DNA of 64,000 bases from NCBI GenBank assembly GCA_002307725.1, contig DBUB01000010.1, positions 62,001 to 126,000 on the forward strand, written 5' to 3'. This document shows positions 56,201-64,000 of this stretch, one piece after another. Source of the stretch: Alphaproteobacteria bacterium UBA1301 (GTDB lineage: Bacteria > Pseudomonadota > Alphaproteobacteria > Micropepsales > Micropepsaceae). A program made the position numbers and the translations under genes. Within the stretch, counting starts at the first letter, position 1, and every line of letters begins with the position of its first letter. The notes beneath the pieces are model-generated. The model made no database searches and was not told the origin of the DNA. It saw nothing but the letters and a program-made list of their open reading frames with translations.

Positions 56201-56536
56201 ATGAGACCGAAGAAGAGCCGATTTGTTCAGAGCAGCCCGTCGGTTCGCTTTTTCAAGCCGCGTGCGATACCGCTCGCCGAACTTGAGATCGTGACCCTGA
56301 AAGACGAAGAGTGGGAAGCGATCCGCCTCGCCGACTACGAGAAGTTGAATCAAGAGACCGCGGCGCAGAACATGGGTGTGTCCCGGCCCACGTTTTCGCG
56401 CGTCTTGGCGAGTGCGCGTGCGACCGTTGCGAAGGCGCTGGCGGAAGGTTGTGCGCTTGCGATCGGTGGTGGTGACTTCCAGCTGCAATGCAATGCAACG
56501 GCCGCAAAGGTCCGCAAACCGCCGGAACGGCTATGA
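56201..56536 (+). CDS. DUF134 family HTH protein
   Basis: A 111-residue DUF134 protein: FFKPRAIPLAELEIVTLKDE, then EWEAIRLADYEKLNQETAAQ and the HTH-like NMGVSRPTFSRVLASARATV. This family is a presumed DNA-binding regulator found beside NifX-like proteins. ATG 56201 starts the family; a frame opening upstream at 56066 lies over the promoter. It is transcribed opposite to the other genes of the metal/sulfur block. Confidence 0.88.
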   Translation: MRPKKSRFVQSSPSVRFFKPRAIPLAELEIVTLKDEEWEAIRLADYEKLNQETAAQNMGVSRPTFSRVLASARATVAKALAEGCALAIGGGDFQLQCNATAAKVRKPPERL

Positions 56537-56567
56537 TGCGCAGGCGGGGCCGATGAACGCGGCTTTC

Positions 56568-56801
56568 CTATTTGAGCCAGCTTTGAACGTCTCCCGGCTT
56601 CGGTAGGCCACCGGCGTGGACGAGCTTTCCTTCGACCATCACGCCAGGCGTAGATGCGACACCGGCCCTGGCGATTTCGGCATAATCGGTGACTTTTTCG
56701 ATCTCGACCTCGACGCCGAGTTTGGCAGCTTCGGCTTTCACCATATCTGCGGTCTGCTGGCAGCGGTTGCAACCTGGGCCGAATACTTTCACGTGTTTCA
56801 T
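56568..56801 (-). CDS. small thioredoxin-like redox disulfide protein
   Basis: A 77-residue thioredoxin-fold protein with CxxC at C11-C14 (GPGCNRCQQ) and cis-Pro in STPGVMVEG. The family is called redox-active disulfide protein 2 and is regularly encoded beside arsenic permeases. It lies 11 bases after the permease gene on the same strand, so it is part of the arsR operon. Confidence 0.88.
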   Translation of the reverse strand: MKHVKVFGPGCNRCQQTADMVKAEAAKLGVEVEIEKVTDYAEIARAGVASTPGVMVEGKLVHAGGLPKPGDVQSWLK

Positions 56802-56812
56802 GGGAACCCCTC

Positions 56813-57856
56813 CTAGAGGAACAGGATGTTGAACAGATAGCCGACGGCGAGAATGCCGGCGGCAACGGTACCGGCGAAGACGGCGATCAAGCGCAGACTT
56901 AACACCTTGCGTAAAATGATCATCTCCGGCAACGAAAGCGCGGTGACGCTCATCATGAAGGCCAGTACCGTGCCGAGAGCCGCACCTTTTTCCAGCAACG
57001 CCTCAACCACCGGGATGACGCCTGCCGCGTTCGAATACATTGGCACGCCGAGCGCCACCGCGGCAGGGACGGACCACCAGGCGCCGCGTCCCATAATCGC
57101 CGCCAGAACACCATTCGGGACATAGCCGTGAATGAAGGCTCCAACGGCGATACCGGCGACGACCCATAACCAGACTTTGCCGACGATGTCCTTGACCGCG
57201 TCAATGCCGGCGTCAACGCGCTCAGCGGCGGTGATCTTGTGGCTCGGTAGTTCAACTGGCGCGGCCCTGAGGGCCTGAACCCAGGGTTCGAGCCAGCTTT
57301 CCAGATGCAGCCGGCCGATCACCCATCCGGCAACAATGGCGATCGCCAGACCGAAGCCGAGATAGACCGCGGCCACCTTCCACCCCACAAGGGCGAACAG
57401 AAGGCCTAAGGCTACTTCGTTGATCATCGGCGAGGCGATCAGGAACGAGAAGGTGACGCCCAAAGGGACGCCGGCTGACACAAAGCCGAGAAACATCGGC
57501 ACGGCCGAGCAGGAGCAGAACGGTGTGACGATACCCAGCGAGGCGGCGCCAACGTTGCCCACGAACTCGTTCTTGCCCGCCAGAAAGGCACGGGTGCGCT
57601 CGACCGAGAAAAAGGTGCGGATGACGCCGACCACAAACACGACAATGGCCAGCAGGAGGAGAACCTTCGGCACCTCGTAGATGAAGAAGGCCGCCGCGGC
57701 ATAGAGCGCGCCGTTACGGGTCAAAGGCAGGACGGAGGCGAACCAAGCCGAGGCTGGCGCCAGCGCAAGATAAGCAGCGGTCCACAGAATGATTCCGAAA
57801 GCAATGCGTAACCACCAAGCGAGTATGGGGCGCTGGGAGGCGGTTATGTTGCTCAT
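56813..57856 (-). CDS. permease of the ArsP/DUF318 family
   Basis: A 347-residue membrane protein with about eight to ten helices and the family motif TPFCSCSAVPMFLGF, whose cysteines are needed in ArsP for binding trivalent organoarsenicals. The later MSVTALSLPEMIILRKV motif is also present. It should export methylarsenite or a related metalloid, but other DUF318 members have different cargo. It overlaps arsR by the ATGA pattern. Confidence 0.87.
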   Translation of the reverse strand: MSNITASQRPILAWWLRIAFGIILWTAAYLALAPASAWFASVLPLTRNGALYAAAAFFIYEVPKVLLLLAIVVFVVGVIRTFFSVERTRAFLAGKNEFVGNVGAASLGIVTPFCSCSAVPMFLGFVSAGVPLGVTFSFLIASPMINEVALGLLFALVGWKVAAVYLGFGLAIAIVAGWVIGRLHLESWLEPWVQALRAAPVELPSHKITAAERVDAGIDAVKDIVGKVWLWVVAGIAVGAFIHGYVPNGVLAAIMGRGAWWSVPAAVALGVPMYSNAAGVIPVVEALLEKGAALGTVLAFMMSVTALSLPEMIILRKVLSLRLIAVFAGTVAAGILAVGYLFNILFL

Positions 57857-58158
57857 GCGGCTCTATCCTTCGGAATTTTGGAGGCGGAAGCCGCAGTGAC
57901 GACTGTCTTGATAATCGCCTTCATGCTTGGCGCAAGCGCTGGATTGAGACGATAGCGCACCCATTGGGCATCGCGACGGTCCACCACGAGGCCAGCATGC
58001 TTGAGCACGGCCATATGGCGGGACATGCGCGACTGCGTGGCGTTCAAGTGCTCCATGAGCTTGCAGACGCAACACTCCTTGCCATCCGCCAGCAAGAGTA
58101 CGGCACCGAGCCGGGTGGGATCAGACAGGGCAGACATGAGAGCGATTACGTTGTTCAT
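57853..58158 (-). CDS. arsR: ArsR-family metalloid-responsive repressor
   Basis: A 101-residue winged-helix repressor. The metalloid-sensing cysteines are in the first recognition region: C29, C30 and C32 in KECCVCKLMEHL, the ELCVCDL-like form of arsenite sensors. The HTH has ATQSRMSRHMAVLKHAGLV. It is the first gene of the arsR-permease-thioredoxin unit and an operator-like palindrome precedes it. Confidence 0.9.
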   Translation of the reverse strand: MNNVIALMSALSDPTRLGAVLLLADGKECCVCKLMEHLNATQSRMSRHMAVLKHAGLVVDRRDAQWVRYRLNPALAPSMKAIIKTVVTAASASKIPKDRAA

Positions 58159-58172
58159 GCGAAATACCGCTT

Positions 58173-58188
58173 ATGCGTATATCCGCAT
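58173..58188. promoter_or_regulatory. near-palindrome before arsR, likely operator
   Basis: ATGCGTATATCCGCAT matches its reverse complement at 14 of 16 positions and lies 14-30 bases upstream of the arsR ATG. This is the usual place and size of an ArsR autoregulatory site. Confidence 0.55.
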
Positions 58189-58348
58189 GTAAATGAGTGC
58201 GGCGTGAGAGTCAATGCCTGGTGCCGTTCTGGCGGCCATCAGCCGTTGGGCGTGATCGAAATCGAAATCGGTCTTAGTGTGGCCAAACCAACTCGAAGTG
58301 CGGGCCGCAAAACCATCACCATCCGCCTGCCTCGGGCCGATGAGGGCC

Positions 58349-59194
<846 letters not shown>

Positions 59195-62100
59195 CTACCC
59201 CAGCACCACCTCAACCTTGTGAACTTTGCCGTCGTCGGCCAGCGGGATGCGCAATGGGGCCTGGGGCAGGGGGAGGCCGTCGAGTTTGGCGGACGTGATC
59301 CCGCGGCAGAGACCCTGCGGGTTTTCAACCACGATGTCGTAGCGCGCGGTGCCGTGCCGGTAGGTGAGTTCGAAGCCGGGCCAATGTTTGGGAATGCAGG
59401 GATCGAGCGTCAAGAACGCGCCGTGGCGGGTGAGACCAAGGATGGATTCGATCCCGGCGCGATAGAGCCAAGCCGCCGATCCGGTGTACCACGTCCAGCC
59501 GCCCCGTCCGGTGTGTGGCGGTTCGGAATAGACGTCGGCGGCGACCACATAGGGCTCGACCTTGTAGCGGCGCACGCTGGCACGGCTGCTGGCGTGATTG
59601 ATCGGATTGAGCAGCGCGAACAGCTCCGCGGCCTTGTCGCCGTTGCCGAGCATGGCCTGGGCGATGATCGACCAAGTGGCGGCATGGGTATATTGCCCGC
59701 CGTTTTCGCGAATGCCGGGCGGATAACCTTTGATATAGCCCGGATCGAGCGGCGTGCGGTCGAACGCGGGAGTGAATAGCAACGCCAGCCTGGATTCGCG
59801 CTGGACCAGGAATTCGTCGACCGCGTTCATCGCTTGCGCGGCACGGCCAGGGGCGGCGGCACCGGACATCACACTCCAGGATTGGGCGATGGAGTCAATC
59901 CGGCATTCGCTGTTGGCGGCGGAGCCGAGCGGCAGTCCGTCATCGAAATAGGCCCGCCGGTACCAGGCGCCATCCCAGCCGTTTTGTTCGAGCGCCGCGC
60001 GCAGCTCGACGGCGTGATTGCGCCACGTTGCGGCACAGGTCTTGTCGCCGCGTGCTTCGGCCAACGGCGCGAAGGCTGTGAGCGTCGCGTACAGGAACCA
60101 GCCGAGCCAGATGCTTTCGCCTTTGCCCTGATCCCCGACGCGGGTGAAACCGTCGTTCCAATCGCCGGTCCCGATCAGCGGCAGCCCGTGAACGCCCGTG
60201 GCCAAGCTGAAGTCGAGCCCGCGGGCGCAGTGTTCGAACAGGGACGCGGTCTGATTGGATTGCGACGGTTGGAAATAGGAGTCGTATTCGCCGGGTTTGA
60301 GGGCCGGTCCCTCGACGAAAGGAACTTGCTCGTTTAGCACCGCCTCGTCACTGCTGGTTTCGACATAATGTGCGGCGGCATAGGCGAGCCAGACGCGGTC
60401 GTCCGAAACGCGCGTGCGCACGCCTTGGCCGTAAGGCGGCAACCACCAATGCTGCACGTCGCCTTCGCTGAACTGCCGGGCGGCGGCGCGGAGCAGATGC
60501 TCGCGCGTCATCGCGGGGCGCGCCAGCGCCAATGCCATGCTGTCCTGAATCTGGTCGCGGAAGCCGAAGGCGCCGCTTGCTTGGTAAAACGCCGAGCGCG
60601 CCCACAGGCGACAGGCCACGGTCTGATACAGCAGCCAGCGATTGAGCATGATGTCCATCGCCCGGTCTGGGGTTTTCACCTGCACGGTGCCGAGCAAATC
60701 ATCCCAGTGCTTCTGCACGTCACGGAAGCAGGCATCGAGATCGACGGTGCGGTAATGGGCAATCAGGAAGCGCGCATCGGCGACACTGGGAGACTGCCCC
60801 AGGAAGACGACGATTTCGGTGCTTTCGCCGGGTGCCAGGGTCACGGTTGTCTGCAGCACGCCACACGGATCGAGACCCGCGCCGGTACGGCCGGAGAGCG
60901 ACTGTGCATTCTCCGCCAGCGCCGCAGGATTATCGAGGGTTCCGTTGCGGCCGACGAACTCCCGCCGGTCTGCGGTCCACGATGTCTCGCGGCCGGCAAA
61001 ATCCATGAAGGCGATGTGGGCGCCAAAAGCCGTGCTCCAGGGATTGCGGGCAAACAGCGCCCCGGTTGTGGCATCGCGTTCGGTCAGGAGGAAGGGCGCG
61101 CTGATCGCACGCGATGCTCCCAGCACCCATTCGGCATAAGCCGTGAGCGAAAGGTGACGAGTTTGCGATGTGGTATTGCGGATCCGAAGCCGCGATATCT
61201 TGATCGGATCGTGCAGCGGAACGAATTGGGTGAGATCGAGTCTGATGCCGTGTGCGTTGTGTTCGAACCGGCTATAGCCTTGACCGTGCCGCACGAGATA
61301 CGGCGCCGCCTCGTCGCGGATCGGCAGCGCGGTCGGGCCCCACAACGCGCCGCTGTCTTCGTCGCGCACGTAAAGGACTTCGCCCGGCCGGTCGATGACC
61401 GGATCGTTCGACCACGGCGTCAACTGGTTTTCCTTGCTGTTTCCGGCCCAGGTATAACCCGTGCCTTCCGCCGCAACCTGAAAACCGAAAGCCTCGTTGG
61501 CAATCACATTGATCCATGGCGCCGGAGTCACCTGACCGGCCTTCAGGATCGTCACGTACTCGCGCCCGCCGGTGGAAAAACCGCCGAGCCCGTTGAAGAA
61601 CTCGAGATCAGTAGGAACCGCCGTGAGGGGCGTGTCGACGGCAGCCTGGCGTCGCGGTGGCAGCGGGGCCGGTCCGCTGGTTTTGCGTAAGCGGCCGAGT
61701 TGATCGGAGAGGTTTCCCTGACGCGCTGCCAGCACGACGCGGGCGACGGCTGGAAGCAGCGCGCGGGTCTCTTGCGAAATAAGGTCGGCGCGCAGGACGA
61801 AGACGCCGCCGCTGGTCAAGTCCACGCCGGCACTTGGCGGGTGCTGACTCTTGCGCACCATGGTTTCGATGGCAACTTGAAGATCCTGGACGTAGGAGGA
61901 CGAGCGCTCGTTCAGAATGACGAGGTCGGCGGCCAATCCCTTCATGCGCCAGTACTCGTGCGCACGCAGCATCTGACCGACCAAGGCGATATCCTCGATG
62001 GCGTCGATCCGTACCAGAACGATCGGGAGGTCGCCCGAGATGCTCTGGGCCCACAGTCCCGCCGGGCCGCCGCTACCCCGGCGGATGATGTCGGCCGCCG

Positions 62101-64000
62101 GGCGCGTGGCTGGACCGGCGTAGAGCACGTGGCCGGCCAAGCGCTGAAAATGTCTGGCGTCTTTTGCGGTGATGTCGAGGTGGCGCAATTGGACCTGCGC
62201 TTGCGTCCACGCCAGGGTGGCGGCACGGTCGAAGGCGCTGATGTCCTGATGCTTGTCGACCAGATCCAGCACGGCGGCGCGCGAGGATGCGACGATCGTC
62301 CAGAATGTCAGGCGCACGGTCTCGCCCGGCTGCACGCGGACGTGTCGGCGCATGGCGAAAATCGGATCGAGCACCGTGCCGACGCTGCCGCTGAGCGGCT
62401 GGCCGTCCCTGACCGCCGCCGGAACGCGCAGATTTTTCCCCCGGCCCAGGAACCGGGCGCGATCGGTTTCGATTTCGGTTTCCCCGACGGTTTCGCCTTC
62501 GACGACGGCCAGATGGGCGGCCCAGATTTCGGGTTCCGACGGCGAGCGCCGCCGCCGTGTCGCCAGCAGCACACCGGTCCGGGCGTCGTATTCGGTCTGG
62601 ACGAACAGCTTGGAGAAGGCCGGATGGGCCATGTCAGCGGCCGGGGTTGCCAGCACAAGTTCGGCGAAGGAGGTAATCTCGATCTCGCGCGGCCTGAGGC
62701 CCGCATTGGTGAGCGACACCCGGCGCGCTTCAGCGTCGCTTTCAGAGGATACGACCACTTCAAGCAGGGTCGAAACGACGCCGTCGCGTCTGGCAATCTC
62801 GGTCTTGTCTTCGCTGTAGCGAACCTCGTAGCTGCTCGGTTCGGCGCCGCTGGGTTGATAGCCGGTGGACCAGATGTCGCCGCTTCTGACATCGCGCAAG
62901 AAGATGAACGAACCCCAGTCGTCGCAGGTCGGGTCCTCGCGCCAGCGCGTAACGGCGACATCGCGCCACCGGCTGTAGCCCGAACCGGCTGCCGTCAGCA
63001 TGACGGTGTAGCGCCCGTTCGAGAGCAGTTGAACCTCTGGGGCAGGGCCGTGTGGCGAGCGGATGCGCCGAACCGTCGGCCGGTCCGGAACGTGCTCGGC
63101 AACGTTCAGGTTGGTATCCTCTGCCTTGGGGCGCGCGGCCACGATTTCACGCGGCGTGCGTTCCTGCAGCAGGAGTTCGGTCGCCTGGATGGCCGGCTCG
63201 GTGTGAAAACGGGTCCGCATTTTGCCGTCCAGCAAAGCGTTGGCAATCGCAACAATCGTCATGCCCTGATGGTGCGCCATGAAGGCGCGAATGACGGCGC
63301 AGTCGGCGTCGTCGGGCAGCCGCGAGCGGGTGTAGTCCAAGGCTTCATAGAAGCCGTAACGTCCGCTGGCGCCGGCCGCTGTGAGCCGTGCGAAATTGCG
63401 GATCGCGCTCGCAGGATCGACCATGGTTGCCAGCGCCGTCGCATAGGGCGCCACCACCGCATTCTCGCCCAGGCCGCGCTTCAGCCCAAGCCCCGGCACG
63501 CCGAAATTGGAGTATTGGTAGGTGAACTCCATATCGCGGGCGTTGTAGGCCGATTCCGAGACGCCCCACGGCAGCTTGCGTTCGTTGCCGAAGGCGATCT
63601 GGCGATGGACGATGAGGCGGTTGGTGACTTCCAACAGGCTGCCGGCCGGTGCGCGCATCACCAGCGATGGCATCAGATATTCGAACATCGAACCTGACCA
63701 CGAGACCAGCGCCGCCCCGTGTTCGATCGGTGTGACCGTCCGCCCGAGCCGGAACCAGTGCCGCGACAGCAGATCGCCCTTGGCAATGGCGAAGAAACTC
63801 GCCAGCCGCGCCTCAGACGCAAGCAGGTCGTAACAGCTTTCGTCGAGCCTGCTTTCCGCGGCGAGGTAACCGATCGAGAGAAGTTTGCGGCGCGGATCGA
63901 GCAGAAAGTCGAATTCCGTCGCGTCTGCCATCGCCCGTGCCGTCGTTTCGAGGGTAAGAAGACGTTCATTCAAATCAATGACGTATTCACCCGCAAGTTC
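59195..64000 (-). CDS. ndvB: cyclic beta-1,2-glucan synthase, C-terminal part (cut by window edge)
   Basis: The frame stays open to the window end, so this is the last 1601 residues of a protein usually near 2800. It contains the SWSGSMFEYLMPSLVM motif before the first sugar-binding domain, a repeated glycosyltransferase-36-associated beta-sandwich module, and the C-terminal GH94 phosphorylase-like domain with the TGDWNDGF catalytic Asp region. The missing N-terminal part should carry the membrane GT84 domain. The product makes periplasmic cyclic glucans needed for osmotic adaptation and host interaction in rhizobia and brucellae. Confidence 0.9.
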   Translation of the reverse strand, partial: ELAGEYVIDLNERLLTLETTARAMADATEFDFLLDPRRKLLSIGYLAAESRLDESCYDLLASEARLASFFAIAKGDLLSRHWFRLGRTVTPIEHGAALVSWSGSMFEYLMPSLVMRAPAGSLLEVTNRLIVHRQIAFGNERKLPWGVSESAYNARDMEFTYQYSNFGVPGLGLKRGLGENAVVAPYATALATMVDPASAIRNFARLTAAGASGRYGFYEALDYTRSRLPDDADCAVIRAFMAHHQGMTIVAIANALLDGKMRTRFHTEPAIQATELLLQERTPREIVAARPKAEDTNLNVAEHVPDRPTVRRIRSPHGPAPEVQLLSNGRYTVMLTAAGSGYSRWRDVAVTRWREDPTCDDWGSFIFLRDVRSGDIWSTGYQPSGAEPSSYEVRYSEDKTEIARRDGVVSTLLEVVVSSESDAEARRVSLTNAGLRPREIEITSFAELVLATPAADMAHPAFSKLFVQTEYDARTGVLLATRRRRSPSEPEIWAAHLAVVEGETVGETEIETDRARFLGRGKNLRVPAAVRDGQPLSGSVGTVLDPIFAMRRHVRVQPGETVRLTFWTIVASSRAAVLDLVDKHQDISAFDRAATLAWTQAQVQLRHLDITAKDARHFQRLAGHVLYAGPATRPAADIIRRGSGGPAGLWAQSISGDLPIVLVRIDAIEDIALVGQMLRAHEYWRMKGLAADLVILNERSSSYVQDLQVAIETMVRKSQHPPSAGVDLTSGGVFVLRADLISQETRALLPAVARVVLAARQGNLSDQLGRLRKTSGPAPLPPRRQAAVDTPLTAVPTDLEFFNGLGGFSTGGREYVTILKAGQVTPAPWINVIANEAFGFQVAAEGTGYTWAGNSKENQLTPWSNDPVIDRPGEVLYVRDEDSGALWGPTALPIRDEAAPYLVRHGQGYSRFEHNAHGIRLDLTQFVPLHDPIKISRLRIRNTTSQTRHLSLTAYAEWVLGASRAISAPFLLTERDATTGALFARNPWSTAFGAHIAFMDFAGRETSWTADRREFVGRNGTLDNPAALAENAQSLSGRTGAGLDPCGVLQTTVTLAPGESTEIVVFLGQSPSVADARFLIAHYRTVDLDACFRDVQKHWDDLLGTVQVKTPDRAMDIMLNRWLLYQTVACRLWARSAFYQASGAFGFRDQIQDSMALALARPAMTREHLLRAAARQFSEGDVQHWWLPPYGQGVRTRVSDDRVWLAYAAAHYVETSSDEAVLNEQVPFVEGPALKPGEYDSYFQPSQSNQTASLFEHCARGLDFSLATGVHGLPLIGTGDWNDGFTRVGDQGKGESIWLGWFLYATLTAFAPLAEARGDKTCAATWRNHAVELRAALEQNGWDGAWYRRAYFDDGLPLGSAANSECRIDSIAQSWSVMSGAAAPGRAAQAMNAVDEFLVQRESRLALLFTPAFDRTPLDPGYIKGYPPGIRENGGQYTHAATWSIIAQAMLGNGDKAAELFALLNPINHASSRASVRRYKVEPYVVAADVYSEPPHTGRGGWTWYTGSAAWLYRAGIESILGLTRHGAFLTLDPCIPKHWPGFELTYRHGTARYDIVVENPQGLCRGITSAKLDGLPLPQAPLRIPLADDGKVHKVEVVLG

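Noticed and set aside
61700..63697. A 665-codon open frame on the plus strand
   Set aside because: Antisense to the cyclic glucan synthase, whose motifs are clear on the minus strand.

Overview
The window looks like the chromosome of a high-GC alphaproteobacterium. The evidence is the gene order serS-surE-pcm-LytM lipoprotein followed by yajC-secD, folate-dependent trmFO, LexA boxes of the alphaproteobacterial type (direct GTTC-N7-GTTC repeats) upstream of uvrA and ssb, and a cyclic beta-glucan synthase. I cannot name a genus; a soil or plant-associated lineage is plausible but is inference. No rRNA, tRNA or CRISPR array was recognised.

Region 1 (1-13.1 kb) is core cell biology interrupted by accessory genes. 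A DUF2971 gene and an HNH nuclease lie before serS, and a DUF3800 gene lies between the LytM lipoprotein and an MFS transporter. yajC and secD follow, but secF is absent at the expected place: secD overlaps a squalene/phytoene synthase-like gene by one base. REP-like palindromes sit between serS and surE and before yajC. Region 2 (13-19.5 kb) has an amidase, a membrane protein, a UDP-glucuronate epimerase, two tandem LamG-like paralogues, a Nudix hydrolase and a ProC-like reductase.

Region 3 (19.9-22.1 kb) is a cluster of three toxin-antitoxin-like pairs. They are a Phd-DUF433 fusion with a DUF5615 partner under a perfect 20-bp palindrome, a convergent RelE/ParE-like pair, and a DUF4258 pair directly behind uvrA. 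Region 4 (22.1-32.1 kb) has SOS-box-associated uvrA and ssb, an acyltransferase-SGNH protein, a ClpP-fold secreted protein, a DUF4403 lipoprotein, a cyclopropane fatty acid synthase, and an isolated GyrB-like ATPase with a damaged Mg-binding motif.

Region 5 (32.2-37.8 kb) is bracketed by two inverted copies of a ~100-bp palindromic repeat and carries a relic of a malic enzyme/phosphotransacetylase C-terminus. Inside are an XRE regulator, a small unknown gene, a radical SAM protein convergent with a complete LuxI-type synthase, a LuxR receptor with a perfect 18-bp palindrome between luxR and luxI, and PPK2. Phosphoglucomutase lies just outside.

Region 6 (39.5-50.9 kb) is a sulfur-stress block: YeiH-type exporter, LysR regulator and methyltransferase with overlapping stops and starts; DUF2892 and sulfide:quinone oxidoreductase; a divergent persulfide-sensor-like ArsR, rhodanese and RND pump; and a convergent FixJ/FixL-like two-component pair. 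A degenerate IS256-type transposase follows, then a phosphate-porin/PstS pair (52.2-54.7 kb). Region 7 (54.7-58.2 kb) groups a NifX-like protein, a periplasmic rhodanese, a small Gly/Arg-rich secreted protein and DUF134 with an arsR-permease-thioredoxin operon. The window ends with an acetoin/butanediol-type dehydrogenase and the 3' two-thirds or so of a cyclic beta-1,2-glucan synthase gene.
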